A stretch of 64,000 nt of DNA from Calothrix sp. PCC 7507 (GCF_000316575.1 NC_019682.1:6882001-6946000); one strand, 5' to 3'. Counted from the first letter of the stretch, positions 16,411 to 25,693 are shown. Notes: generated from the sequence alone by a model not told the origin. Numbers and translations: made by a program.

Positions 16411-17646
16411 CTAAAGCGGACTATAGCTATAATCTGTATACAAATCGCGCCTAGTAGAACGAGCCGAATCTAAACCATCATTGAGGGCACGACGACGCAA
16501 GTCACCAACATCTGGTGAGACACTGATAGCATCCTCAATACTTATTTGACCAGTTAGCATCAACTCACAAAGGGCATGATTCATCACTTGCATCCCCTCA
16601 TTGCTGCTAGCTTCCATGAGTTGATAGGCTTCTGTCTGATCTCCCTGGAGCAAGTAATCTTGCATAGTGGGTGTATTGATCAAAATTTCCATCACTGCTT
16701 TACGACCACCATCTGTCTTAGCCAGCAACATTTGGGCAATAATTGCCACCAATGAATCAACAATCTGCACCCGCATCGCGGCTTGTTCTTCTGGGTTGTA
16801 GATGTTGAGCAAACGATTAATAGCTCCTAGAGTGTTCTTGGTATGAAGAGTGCCTAAAACTAAATGACCAGTTTGTGCCGCTTTCAAGGCTGTATCGACA
16901 GTAATGCGATCGCGCATTTCTCCAATTAAAATCACATCCGGGTCTTCCCGCAATACAGACCGCAAAGCATCATGGAATTCATAAGTATGTAAACCCACTT
17001 CCCGCTGACTGATTAAGCATTTTTGGGAGGTGTGAACATATTCAATTGGGTCTTCAATAGTAACAATATGTTTTTGTACCGTCTCGTTAAGATAGCGAAT
17101 CATTGCCGCCAGAGTTGTGGATTTCCCCGATCCAGTTGGGCCTGTAACTAAGATTAATCCTTGTTTTTTATGAATAATATCTTTCAGAATAAATGGCAGC
17201 CCTAAACTATCAATAGTTGGCACATCCAGTGTGATTAACCGCAATACCATTGCGCCGCCAGTTAAAGTTTCAAAGCAGTTGACACGACAGCGCAAAAATC
17301 CAGGATAGACAATTGCCGTATCCAGTTCCTTAGTTTCTGCAAACCTTTGTCTAGCAGCATCCGTGAGAATTTCCTTTAGGTACGCCTCAAAAATTTTTGG
17401 CGTCACTATTTCTCCTAGTTGATAGACTTCCACCTGACCCTGAATCCGAAATCTGGGTAGCTCTCCCACTCGAATATGAATATCCGAGGCTTGTTGTAAA
17501 TGGGCATCACGCACCATTTGCTGAATAGAGATCAGCTTTTTTTGCCGTTGTCCTAACTTTTCTAGAGGTGGTTGGCTAGGCGGTGGTGGTGGTGGAAGAG
17601 GTGGTAGTTTGGAAATCTGGAACCGGGACGTGAAATCTGCGTCCAT
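16411..17646 (-). CDS. pilT: Type IV pilus retraction ATPase PilT
   Basis: A 411-residue hexameric ATPase of the PilT/GspE family. The first 35 residues are Pro-rich and atypical (runs of proline near 15-27). Then follow the PAS-like N-terminal domain (SDIHIRVGELPRFRIQG), Walker A GPTGSGKST at residues 169-177, the Asp box with TIEDPIEY, Walker B DPDVILIGEMRD, and the His box GHLVLGTLHT. The MRVQIVDSLVAIIAQMLL motif near the end favours PilT over PilB. It powers pilus retraction at the inner membrane, hence twitching or phototaxis. It stands alone here, away from pilB and pilC, and is divergent from the DUF58 gene. Confidence 0.93.
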   Translation of the reverse strand: MDADFTSRFQISKLPPLPPPPPPSQPPLEKLGQRQKKLISIQQMVRDAHLQQASDIHIRVGELPRFRIQGQVEVYQLGEIVTPKIFEAYLKEILTDAARQRFAETKELDTAIVYPGFLRCRVNCFETLTGGAMVLRLITLDVPTIDSLGLPFILKDIIHKKQGLILVTGPTGSGKSTTLAAMIRYLNETVQKHIVTIEDPIEYVHTSQKCLISQREVGLHTYEFHDALRSVLREDPDVILIGEMRDRITVDTALKAAQTGHLVLGTLHTKNTLGAINRLLNIYNPEEQAAMRVQIVDSLVAIIAQMLLAKTDGGRKAVMEILINTPTMQDYLLQGDQTEAYQLMEASSNEGMQVMNHALCELMLTGQISIEDAISVSPDVGDLRRRALNDGLDSARSTRRDLYTDYSYSPL

Positions 17647-17909
17647 AGCGATGCCTCTAGCAAATATCAGGTTAAGAACAACGGTTAAACTTAGTTAGAG
17701 AGACGCGATAAATCGCCTTCTCTACCAAGAATTTATCCATCAATTGTTGATTGACAGACTACTACGCCAGCCAACCGTAAACTCACTTAGACTTTCAATG
17801 TACAGCTTACTTAAGTAAACATCTGACTCTGGAGATGAACTTCATAAATTCTTTAGTCAAACCCTGAATTACTATGAATTTTCGGCATAGTTGGGCTAGA
17901 AAGGAAATT

Positions 17910-19055
17910 ATGAAAATCATTACACCCATGATCAACTGGTTAGAAACTCGCGCTTGTGCCCCTGCATACAGCGGCTGGGTTCTAGTGGGAATAGCTATTT
18001 CCTTTTTTGGGGCGGGAGTGAATACAATGGCGGGCTGGCTGTATGCCATCAGCGGCATCAGTTTTGCTCTGTTGGGAGTAGCCGCCTACTTACCACCACG
18101 ATCGCTTTTAGGTTTAGTTGTCAAACGTCGTCCCATCCAGCCAGTCACAGCTGGAGAGGAATTGCAGGTGGAATTAGAAATCTGCAATCAGACACAACAG
18201 TCTGTTAGCTTGTTGCAAGTTAAAGATATACTGCCCTTCGTCTTAGGGAAACCAGTACAGCAATCCATAGAAACCATTCTCCCCCAAGGCAATTATCACT
18301 GGGTATACCATTACCCTACAGAGCGACGAGGAGTCTATCGCTGGCAGGCAGTCGAACTGGGTAGTGGTGCCCCCTTGGGATTATTTTGGTGTCGGCGTCA
18401 GCGTGAGGCTGCGGCGACGGCAATTGTTTATCCGACTGTGTTACCGCTGAGTCAGTGCCCCCTAGTGGATGAAATGGGGCAAGAAGACAGCAGCAACAGC
18501 GATCCCCGTGGTCGTCCCTTACAAACAGCCACAACAGGACTTGTGCGATCGCTACGTCCCTACCGTGTCGGCGACCCTACACGCCTGATTCACTGGCGCA
18601 CCAGCGCCCGCTACGGTGAATTACGGGTGAGAGAATTAGAAATAATTACCGGTGGACAAGAGATCATTATTGCCCTAGATAGTGCAGGTAATTGGGAAGA
18701 AGAGAACTTTGAACAAGCGGCGATCGCTGCAGCATCCCTGTATTTCTACGCACATCGACAGCAAATGCAAGTACAAATATGGACAGCATCCACAGGGTTA
18801 GTCAAAGGCGATCGTTTGGTGAAAGAAACTCTAGCAGCAACCACAATCAAAGAAGACACCAACACAGCACTTCCCGGAAATTACCCCTTGATTTGGCTAA
18901 CGCAAAACCCCCTCAGCCTTTCTTCCTTACCTTTAGGTAGCCGCTGGGTATTGTGGCAGAATGAAGAACCAGCGATCGTCAATTGGGAATACCCTGGGAT
19001 CATTTTGTCAACTGGACAAGAACTGCAACCCCAGCTACAAAAACCGCTACGTTAA
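17910..19055 (+). CDS. DUF58 domain-containing protein
   Basis: A 381-residue protein from the ATG at 17910, which has an AAGGA site about 8 bp upstream; an ATG at 17874 adds 12 residues with no clear site. Two membrane helices lie near the N-terminus (SGWVLVGIAISFFGAGVNTM and GWLYAISGISFALLGVAAYL), followed by an immunoglobulin-like beta region. The DUF58 signature is VGDPTRLIHWRTSARYGEL near residue 220. DUF58 proteins are usually linked to MoxR AAA ATPases and VWA proteins; no such partner is present here. The DUF58 gene is followed by a heptamer repeat array. Confidence 0.9.
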   Translation: MKIITPMINWLETRACAPAYSGWVLVGIAISFFGAGVNTMAGWLYAISGISFALLGVAAYLPPRSLLGLVVKRRPIQPVTAGEELQVELEICNQTQQSVSLLQVKDILPFVLGKPVQQSIETILPQGNYHWVYHYPTERRGVYRWQAVELGSGAPLGLFWCRRQREAAATAIVYPTVLPLSQCPLVDEMGQEDSSNSDPRGRPLQTATTGLVRSLRPYRVGDPTRLIHWRTSARYGELRVRELEIITGGQEIIIALDSAGNWEEENFEQAAIAAASLYFYAHRQQMQVQIWTASTGLVKGDRLVKETLAATTIKEDTNTALPGNYPLIWLTQNPLSLSSLPLGSRWVLWQNEEPAIVNWEYPGIILSTGQELQPQLQKPLR

Positions 19056-19075
19056 TCATGACTCCACGCACAAGG

Positions 19076-19140
19076 GCAGGGGGCAGGGGGCAGGGAGCAG
19101 GGAGCAGGGAGCAGGGGGCAGGGAGCAGGGAGCAGGGGAG
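19076..19140. repeat. GGGAGCA heptamer array
   Basis: There are about nine tandem copies of a 7-bp unit (ggggcag or ggagcag) between the DUF58 stop and ftrC. The unit is the same as in the mutS2 insertion at 4690-4717. It translates through in several frames, giving spurious ORFs with SREQGAG-type peptides. Confidence 0.9.
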
Positions 19141-19268
19141 AATAATTCTTGGACTATTGCCTATTGCCTATTGCTCATTTGTGAAGGTTGGGGAAATCCC
19201 CCCAGTAATAGCCTCATAAGGCTGATGTACAATGCAAAGAAATATTTAAATTATGAGCCGCCGATCTA

Positions 19269-19634
19269 ATGATCTCATCAGAAGCTAACACAAAATCCAC
19301 CGATAAAAGTCTAGAGGCAATGCGGCATTTTTCTGAACAATATGCCAAGCGTACTGGAACCTACTTCTGTTCTGAACCTTCTGTCACCGCAGTGGTGATT
19401 GAAGGACTAGCCAAACACAAAGACGAACTAGGTGCGCCTTTGTGCCCCTGTCGCCATTACGAAGATAAGGAAGCAGAGGTCAACGCTGCATATTGGAACT
19501 GTCCTTGTGTGCCGATGCGAGAACGCAAAGAATGCCATTGTATGCTGTTTCTCACACCAGATAACGAGTTTGCTGGAGATAAACAAGAAATTCCTTTAGA
19601 CACAATTAAAGAAGTGCGGGAAAGCATGGGATGA
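19269..19634 (+). CDS. ftrC: Ferredoxin-thioredoxin reductase catalytic (beta) subunit
   Basis: A 121-residue protein with the exact FTR catalytic-subunit signature CPC-X16-CPC-X8-CHC, which binds the [4Fe-4S] cluster and the redox-active disulfide. It passes electrons from photoreduced ferredoxin to thioredoxin in the cytoplasm; a thioredoxin gene is at 442-765. The variable FTR subunit is not in this window. The last codons overlap the start of the DUF309 gene (ATGA, 4 bp), so the two are translationally coupled. Confidence 0.97.
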   Translation: MISSEANTKSTDKSLEAMRHFSEQYAKRTGTYFCSEPSVTAVVIEGLAKHKDELGAPLCPCRHYEDKEAEVNAAYWNCPCVPMRERKECHCMLFLTPDNEFAGDKQEIPLDTIKEVRESMG

Positions 19635-20038
19635 GTGAAACCATGCCGCAGGAGTTTTGGCAAGGCGTAGAACAGTTTAACTCTGGACAGTTCTACGCCT
19701 GTCATGACACTTTAGAGGCTTTGTGGATCGAAGCAAGTGAGCCGGAGAAAACTTTTTATCAAGGTATTCTACAAATTGCCGTAGCCCTATACCACCTGGG
19801 TAACGGCAACTGGCGCGGAGCAGTAATTTTACTGGGAGAAGGTAGCAATCGTTTGCGACGTTACCCCTCGAATTACGGAGGCATTGAGCTAGAAGAATTA
19901 TTGTACGAAAGTGTAGTTTTGCTGAAAGCCTTGCAACAAGCAGGGCCAGACCGCATTGCTACTACTAGTCTGGGTGACGATGAAGCCTTATCTTTACCCA
20001 AGATTAAGGTAATTTATGATGAAAAAATAGATTTTTAG
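19631..20038 (+). CDS. DUF309 domain-containing protein
   Basis: A 135-residue helical protein with the DUF309 signature: FWQGVEQFNSGQFYACHDTLEALWIE (the FYxCHDxLExLW core) and FYQGILQIAVALYHLGNGNWRGA. The family is widespread in cyanobacteria and plastid-bearing eukaryotes, with unknown function; conserved His, Glu and Gln residues hint at a binding pocket. The start codon overlaps the ftrC stop, which suggests a linked role to the thioredoxin system or simply co-expression. A strong hairpin lies 35 bp downstream. Confidence 0.92.
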   Translation: MSETMPQEFWQGVEQFNSGQFYACHDTLEALWIEASEPEKTFYQGILQIAVALYHLGNGNWRGAVILLGEGSNRLRRYPSNYGGIELEELLYESVVLLKALQQAGPDRIATTSLGDDEALSLPKIKVIYDEKIDF

Positions 20039-20072
20039 ATTTATCAGTCTGTTGACTGTTGACCAGAAGAGG

Positions 20073-20121
20073 CTCTTGTGCAGGCAGCAAGGGGAAAGAT
20101 TCTCAGTTCCCCTGCCAAGAG
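20073..20121 (+). terminator. Two-part hairpin downstream of ftrC-DUF309
   Basis: The outer arms ctcttg (20073-20078) and caagag (20116-20121) enclose an inner stem aggggaa / ttcccct with a 10-base loop. It lies 35 bp after the DUF309 stop, and a T-rich stretch (acttttattta) follows about 15 bases later. It is a probable terminator for the operon, or a small structured RNA. Confidence 0.5.
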
Positions 20122-20636
20122 GGTTCAGAGCAACTTTTATTTATGCGTAGTGGACTGACAAGCCTCAAATATGGCATTAATTAAATCAAATAAACCGCCC
20201 ATAAAAGACAATCCCGTTCAGTAGGGGCACGGCACCCTAAATCTTTTCAACAAGCCAATAATTTTACCAGTGCCGTGCCCGTACGATATGTTTTTGGTTA
20301 ACAGTACAAATTTAGCCTTGCCACGCCACTACGTGTCTCGTAGACGCGGATCGGCTTCTCGGAGAGTAAAGAATATTCTTATTCCTTTCATAAATAAATA
20401 ATGGTGCTTTAGACCCTAAATTCGGGGCTAATTTTTCTCTGTTCCCTCTTAAGAGTTCCCGCTCCGAAGGGTCTTGGTAACAAAAGAAGAGTAAGAGCGA
20501 AACCTTGAGGTTGTAACAAGCGTCAATGGCTTCAACTATTAATTATCCGTAATAAATCCAGAATATATATTTCGTCACTGGATAAAGTACTGGAGATAAT
20601 TAAAATACAATCGGAAATCCAGAATTATAAATTTCT
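20122..20636. other. Intergenic region with a long inverted repeat
   Basis: No gene is seen before lptA. At 20221-20284 two 15-base arms, gtaggggcacggcac and gtgccgtgcccgtac, match with a single mismatch and flank a 34-base loop. At 20333-20366 there is a gtctcgtagacgcggat...ctcggagag element of the GAGACGC family. Both look like dispersed repeats. The promoter of the lpt operon should lie within the last 100 bases. Confidence 0.6.
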
Positions 20637-21134
20637 ATGATCCCTTGCTCCGACTTGCCTAAATCACAGATACTTCGCTGTGCAATAGCCTTGGCGCTAC
20701 CAGTTGCACTTTTGAGCGCGATCGCACTTCCTCCCCAAGTGCAAACCGCTACTGCACAAACAGCAGCAAGCAATCGCCCACTCACTATCCGCGCTGATGT
20801 GCAAGAATATGACGCCAAAAGCCAAATAGTCACGGCTCGCGGTAATGTCCAAATGCTGTATCCTGCTCGCCAGCTTCAGGCCACAGCAGCCCAAGCACAA
20901 TACTTTACTAAAGACCGTCGGATTGACTTCAGTGGTAACGTCTATATTCTGCAACAGGGTGGTAACAGTATCCGGGCGGAGAAAGTGACTTATCTGATAG
21001 ACGAAGGGCGATTTGTGGCTTTACCCCAATCTAATCGTCAGGTTGAGTCTATTTACATGGTGCAGGAAGCCGAAAGTGGTGGACAATCTGCTAAACCTGC
21101 TCCAGGGACACCACCTTTCAAGCGTTCTAATTAG
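20637..21134 (+). CDS. lptA: LptA/OstA-like LPS export periplasmic protein
   Basis: A 165-residue exported protein. An N-terminal hydrophobic segment (about 12-30, CAIALALPVALLSAIAL) and an Ala-rich cleavage region ending near TATAQTA form the signal peptide. The OstA beta-jellyroll repeats follow: IRADVQEYDAKSQIVTARGNVQM, then ARQLQATAAQAQYF and RIDFSGNVYI. Members bridge lipopolysaccharide from inner to outer membrane. It lies 30 bp ahead of an LptB-type ATPase and is followed by an LptF-type permease, so the three form an export operon. The Ser/Pro-rich tail is variable. Confidence 0.88.
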   Translation: MIPCSDLPKSQILRCAIALALPVALLSAIALPPQVQTATAQTAASNRPLTIRADVQEYDAKSQIVTARGNVQMLYPARQLQATAAQAQYFTKDRRIDFSGNVYILQQGGNSIRAEKVTYLIDEGRFVALPQSNRQVESIYMVQEAESGGQSAKPAPGTPPFKRSN

Positions 21135-21164
21135 CGTCCATCGCCAATCGAGGGCATCTCCAGC

Positions 21165-21893
21165 GTGAAAATTGTCTTAGAGAATATCCATAAATCTTAC
21201 GGCAAGCGGCTGATTGTCAATCGAGTCAGCCTTTCCGTTGCTCAAGGGGAAGTAGTTGGTTTATTGGGGCCGAATGGCGCAGGTAAAACAACAACTTTTT
21301 ACATCGCCACAGGTTTAGAAAAACCTAATCAGGGGAAAGTCTGGCTGGATGATCTGGACATTACGGGTATGCCAATGCACAGAAGAGCTAGGCTGGGTAT
21401 TGGTTATTTGGCACAGGAACCAAGTGTTTTTCGTCAGCTTTCTGTCAGGGAAAATCTACTCCTAGTGTTAGAGCAAACCAATGTGCCACACTGGGAGTGG
21501 CCGGTGCGAATACAAACTTTACTGCGGGAGTTTCGTTTGGAAAAAGTAGCTAACAGCAAAGGAATTCAACTTTCTGGAGGTGAACGACGGCGGACAGAAC
21601 TAGCTAGAGCTTTAGCCGCTGGACGAGAGGGGCCAAAGTTTTTACTTTTGGATGAACCCTTTGCTGGGGTTGATCCCATCGCAGTTTCCGAAATTCAGCA
21701 AATTGTTGGGCGATTACGCGATCGCGGCATGGGTATCTTAATTACAGATCATAATGTCCGCGAAACGCTGGCTATTACTGACCGTGCCTATATCATGCGT
21801 GAAGGGCAAATTCTGGCTTTTGGCAATGCTGACGAACTTTACAATAACCCACTGGTGCGGCAATACTACTTAGGTGATAACTTCCAAGTTTAA
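21165..21893 (+). CDS. lptB: LPS export ABC transporter ATP-binding protein LptB
   Basis: A 242-residue ABC ATPase starting at GTG. Walker A is GPNGAGKTT (about residues 34-42), the Q-loop is LAQEPSVF, the signature LSGGERRRTELARAL, Walker B FLLLDEPFAGVDP, and the switch His is in LITDHNVRE. The SGGERRR signature and ITDHNVRE are typical of LptB. It energises transport of LPS through the LptFG permeases. It sits between lptA (30 bp upstream) and lptF (149 bp downstream). Confidence 0.94.
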   Translation: MKIVLENIHKSYGKRLIVNRVSLSVAQGEVVGLLGPNGAGKTTTFYIATGLEKPNQGKVWLDDLDITGMPMHRRARLGIGYLAQEPSVFRQLSVRENLLLVLEQTNVPHWEWPVRIQTLLREFRLEKVANSKGIQLSGGERRRTELARALAAGREGPKFLLLDEPFAGVDPIAVSEIQQIVGRLRDRGMGILITDHNVRETLAITDRAYIMREGQILAFGNADELYNNPLVRQYYLGDNFQV

Positions 21894-22042
21894 TTCCCAA
21901 GTTTTTCCATATTTATTCTTAGTTATTTATCGATAATTTTGAGATTATCGCTCATCTACGGGGAACTTAATTTTGCTTTTCAATATAGTAGAAATACTTT
22001 GATTTGTTTGGGTTACTAAATATTTAAACTTTAAACTTACCT

Positions 22043-23218
22043 ATGGTATCAAAGAAGCTGACATCTTTCTACACCCTCAATTCGCTGCTGCCGTTTACGA
22101 TTATGGATCGTTACCTAATCAGCGAATTGTTGCCACCATTTCTATTTGGTGTGGGAGCTTTTTCATCACTTGGTGTCACAATTGATGCTGTTTTTGACCT
22201 GGTAAGGAAAATAGTAGAATCCGGGCTACCTATAGACATCGCTGTTCAGGTTTTTTTGTTAAAGCTGCCAACTTTTATTGTTTTAGCTTTTCCCATGTCT
22301 ACGCTGCTAGCTACCTTGATGACCTACAGTCGTCTTTCTAGCGAAAGTGAACTAATTGCCTTGCGTGGGTGTGGGGTGAGTGTCTATCGGATGGTTTTAA
22401 CTGCTGTGATGTTGAGTTTGTTAGTCACAGCGATGACATTCATCTTTAACGAGCAAATAGCACCAGCAGCAAGTTACCAAGCAACTCAGACCCTAGAAAA
22501 TGCGCTAAAATCTGACCAGCCAACTTTTAAGCAGCAGAATATTTTTTATCCTGAATACCGGGAAGTACCGCAACCGAATGGGACTAAAAACAGAATACTG
22601 GCACGCTTATTTTACGCTGACCAATTTGACGGTAAGCGGATGAAAGGCTTGACAATCATAGATCGTTCCCAAGAAGGTTTGAATCAAATTGTGGTTTCTG
22701 AATCAGCCCAGTGGAACGGTGGGCAAAACGTTTGGGATTTTTATAATGGGACTATTTATTTAGTAGCGGCCGATCGCTCTTATCGCAATATTTTACGCTT
22801 TGAACACCAACAATTGCGATTGCCGCGCACCCCATTAAGTTTGGCAGAAAAAAGCCGGGACTACGGCGAGATGAATATTTTTGAAGCATTAGACCAACTA
22901 GAAATCGAACGTCTCAGTGGCGATCGCCAAAAAATTCGTAAACTCGAAGTCCGGATTCAACAAAAAATCTCATTGCCATTTGTCTGTGTAGTTTTTGGCT
23001 TGGTGGGTGCAGCTATGGGCAGCATACCCCAGCGCACCGGACGAGGAACAAGTTTCGGTGTCAGTGTCATCGTCATTTTTTCCTACTACCTAATTTTCTT
23101 TATCAGTGGCGCAATGGGACAAGCAGGTGTTCTCTCCCCCTTTATGGGAGCTTGGTTACCCAACTTTTTGTTCTTGGGAATCGGTCTATTTTTATTAATG
23201 CGGGTTGCTCAAAGGTAA
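22043..23218 (+). CDS. LptF/LptG family permease
   Basis: A 391-residue permease. Its layout is typical of the YjgP/YjgQ family: an N-terminal helix after the MDRYLISELLPPFLFGVGAF motif, two more helices (about 65-85 and 115-140), a periplasmic beta-jellyroll domain (about 150-290), then three C-terminal helices with LPFVCVVFGLVGAAMG, VIVIFSYYLIFFI and NFLFLGIGLFLLMR. Only one such gene is present here; cyanobacteria may use a single or distant second permease. The first 20 residues before MDRY are variable, so the true start may be the inner ATG at about 22103. Confidence 0.9.
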   Translation: MVSKKLTSFYTLNSLLPFTIMDRYLISELLPPFLFGVGAFSSLGVTIDAVFDLVRKIVESGLPIDIAVQVFLLKLPTFIVLAFPMSTLLATLMTYSRLSSESELIALRGCGVSVYRMVLTAVMLSLLVTAMTFIFNEQIAPAASYQATQTLENALKSDQPTFKQQNIFYPEYREVPQPNGTKNRILARLFYADQFDGKRMKGLTIIDRSQEGLNQIVVSESAQWNGGQNVWDFYNGTIYLVAADRSYRNILRFEHQQLRLPRTPLSLAEKSRDYGEMNIFEALDQLEIERLSGDRQKIRKLEVRIQQKISLPFVCVVFGLVGAAMGSIPQRTGRGTSFGVSVIVIFSYYLIFFISGAMGQAGVLSPFMGAWLPNFLFLGIGLFLLMRVAQR

Positions 23219-23219
23219 G

Positions 23220-23335
23220 AGGAAAGGGGGCAGGAGGCAGGGGGCAGGGGGAGAATAATTCTTGACCTATTGCCCAATCCCTAATCCCTGCTCACTGAGC
23301 GTAGCCGAAGTGCAATCCCCAATCCCTCACTTGCC
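23220..23335. repeat. Heptamer repeats and CTCAG element between convergent genes
   Basis: A ggggcag heptamer run (23224-23252) is followed by caatccc units (23273-23331). In between is ctcactgagcgtagccgaag, the reverse complement of the CTTCGGCTACGCTCAG repeat. The stretch separates lptF from the convergent CBS gene and may act as a bidirectional terminator region. Confidence 0.75.
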
Positions 23336-23336
23336 A

Positions 23337-23957
23337 TCAAGAATTATACTTACGACATTCAGGTGCATCTGGATTGTCTCGACAATATTCCTCAAAGGAG
23401 AGTTTAGCTGATACCATACTTTCAGCTTTTTGGTGAGCAGCTTCTGCTTGGAGTTCTTCCACCTCATCCCAAGCAACAGCACAAGCTTTGGAATAAGCAC
23501 CCTGTTCAGTACAAATCGCCCTAGCTCCCTCAATCGCTTTTTGCACTCTCTCCTCCAGCAGCAATACTTTGGGGGTATCCACAAAGTCGCTTTTCGTCAG
23601 AATATCAGTAATCGAGATGATGCCTAACAGCCTACCTTGAATCACAGGCGCTCTACGGATACCAGTATTAGCGAACAACCGCGCCACGTATTCTACAGTC
23701 AATTCAGGATTGACGATAATGCAGGGCTTACTCATAATTTCGTAAACCCGCACTTGCTTTGGGTCTTTGCCATAGGCTATTACCTTATAGACAATATCTG
23801 TCTCCGTGACGATGCCATAGGCGTCATTGTCATGACGACGATCCACGACTAGCGCACGTAATCCTTTTTTCTTGATCAGTTCCACCGCTTCGGCGACAGT
23901 CGCCGAACCGCGAATGGTAACTACGTCCTTGGTCATGATATCTTCAGCTTTCATCAT
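23337..23957 (-). CDS. CBS domain-containing protein
   Basis: A 206-residue protein made of a pair of CBS domains. The first begins AEDIMTKDVVTIRGSATVAEAVEL and the second VYEIMSKPCIIVNPELTVEYVARL, each ending in the usual GIVTETDI or GIISITDIL. A Cys/Glu-rich helical tail (about 150-206) follows, ending EYCRDNPDAPECRKYNS. CBS pairs bind adenine nucleotides and act as energy sensors. No partner enzyme is fused or adjacent. It stands alone and converges with lptF. Confidence 0.92.
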   Translation of the reverse strand: MMKAEDIMTKDVVTIRGSATVAEAVELIKKKGLRALVVDRRHDNDAYGIVTETDIVYKVIAYGKDPKQVRVYEIMSKPCIIVNPELTVEYVARLFANTGIRRAPVIQGRLLGIISITDILTKSDFVDTPKVLLLEERVQKAIEGARAICTEQGAYSKACAVAWDEVEELQAEAAHQKAESMVSAKLSFEEYCRDNPDAPECRKYNS

Positions 23958-24492
23958 TGCTGTAGTCTCCTGGTAAATAGTCCTGTACGGTGCGACGGCG
24001 TGGAGTGCAGCGCCTTCATGGGTGTATCGAAGTTATTGCAGCGCACAGTTTAGTAACTAAAAAAGTGGAAAATTTGAACTACAAAAGTTGCACTTTTGTC
24101 CAGCCACAACAATAAAGTTAGAACAGCTTTCAACTTCCGATGATATCCAAAGTGACCAATGTCCCAAAACTGGGGTTCTAATTGACTAAAAAAGTTTCGC
24201 TTGCATCAGCAGCAGTCCTGATTCCGCATCTCACTATCCCAGAGTGTCTGCTGTTGATACAAATTGATGCGATCGCCTCAAGTCCCATGTTTTACTGCGT
24301 GGTGCAAAATTTTTGCATAAATAAATGTTCTGGACTAATGACTAATAAACACTGAGAAGTTAGCATGAAATCATTGAAGTCTTGTCGTGAGAGCTAGAGC
24401 GCTGACTACGATAACATGATTTTTTTATCAGTTAACATACTTTGCTTGATTTTCGCTTACTTAATTACTAGTAAATATAAAATACACAAACC
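23958..24492. other. Intergenic region between divergent genes
   Basis: No gene is supported in 535 bases. It should contain the promoters of the CBS gene and of the anchored low-complexity protein. One HIP1 octamer lies near 24271. No strong hairpin or repeat was seen. Confidence 0.5.
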
Positions 24493-25608
24493 ATGTCAAA
24501 TCGCAATTATCCTCCTGCCTACTTACGCTATCTCAAAGCCAGGTTATGGAATTTAGGACGACCTGGTTTTTGGATAACAGCAATTCTTTTATCTGTCGTT
24601 GGACTGGGAATTCGAGAATACTGGTTAAACCCAGATTTTTTCACTCAAAAGCAAAATGACAACGAAGTCGCTAGACAGCAGCCAACTGACTCCTCCCTTT
24701 CTGATGAAGACCAAGCCATTGCTGCAGATATTGATAACTTGCCTGTCCTATTGAATGACTCTGAGCAAGCAAATTTGGCCACAATAGCAAATACACCAAA
24801 GGAAAACGCACGCCCGAAAAAGAATAAAAGTTTATTTCCAAATTTACTTAAACAACCATCTTCTGGTAATAATGCACAATCAAATCTTGCTTTGGGGATG
24901 CTGAATGGGGTATCTGCACCAAAGGAGCAAAATCCCTTTGTTTTGCAAGCAGACAATTTATTGCAAATTGGCAATAGTTATGGTAACAGTCAGTCTTTAG
25001 GTGTGAAATCTTCAACGGCATCTGCAGAACAAACTGGGACAGTAAATCCCTCTTCTAGTCCAGGAATAGGATTACCTACTCCAACGGACAATAGTCAAAA
25101 TGCTGTTGTTATTAGTCCCTTGCAAGCTGCAATTAATCAATCGACAAATCAGAATATCTCTGGAGTGAATAGTGCGATTGATAGTCAAGCAAAAATTATG
25201 GGGAATGCCTCTTACGGAGCGACAACGCTGATACCACCTACAAACACCTTACCCAATCCAACCTTACCGACTAACAATGGGTTTAATGCTACGAATGGCT
25301 ATAATCAGCCAACTGTAACGAGCTTACCGCAAAATTCTTACACTAACTTCAATAACAATCAGACATTGCCTAACTTAGCAGCAGTAACACAGCCCATTAC
25401 CTCTGCTGCACCGAATAATATTGCCCCTTACTCTCTACAAAATCCGAATCAAAATGCTGCTACTCCAACATACCCAGCAGCATCTGGAAATTATGACAAT
25501 TCGGCTTTGCAACAGTCTACTCAAATACCCCAGTCTAATGTCTCACGACCGCGCCCAACAGCGGGTTCATATGGTGGGATTGAGATTAATGGTTACAAGT
25601 ATCCTTAA
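24493..25608 (+). CDS. Hypothetical single-pass membrane protein with Asn/Ser/Pro-rich tail
   Basis: A 371-residue protein I cannot assign to a named family. The first 25 residues are basic with aromatic residues (YPPAYLRYLKARLWNLGRP), followed by one membrane helix near 27-45 (FWITAILLSVVGLGIREY). The remaining 320 residues are low-complexity, rich in Asn, Gln, Ser, Thr and Pro, with TLPNPTLPTNN-like stretches, and end with a compact GSYGGIEINGYKYP. This suggests a membrane-anchored periplasmic or cell-surface linker. It is monocistronic. Base composition is not unlike its neighbours. Confidence 0.75.
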   Translation: MSNRNYPPAYLRYLKARLWNLGRPGFWITAILLSVVGLGIREYWLNPDFFTQKQNDNEVARQQPTDSSLSDEDQAIAADIDNLPVLLNDSEQANLATIANTPKENARPKKNKSLFPNLLKQPSSGNNAQSNLALGMLNGVSAPKEQNPFVLQADNLLQIGNSYGNSQSLGVKSSTASAEQTGTVNPSSSPGIGLPTPTDNSQNAVVISPLQAAINQSTNQNISGVNSAIDSQAKIMGNASYGATTLIPPTNTLPNPTLPTNNGFNATNGYNQPTVTSLPQNSYTNFNNNQTLPNLAAVTQPITSAAPNNIAPYSLQNPNQNAATPTYPAASGNYDNSALQQSTQIPQSNVSRPRPTAGSYGGIEINGYKYP

Positions 25609-25693
25609 TATGTAGGCAATAGGCAATAGATAAGAAAGTATGGAGATTATGTGAGGTCAGTTTTTTGGAGAAGAGTAAAAGCGATCGCTCACT

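Noticed and set aside
19076-19140. CRISPR-like array
   Set aside because: The repeat unit is only 7 bp without spacers; no cas gene is in the window.
18961-19269. 102- and 78-codon plus frames downstream of the DUF58 gene
   Set aside because: Both read through the heptamer array as GSREQGAG repeats; they are shadows of the repeat.
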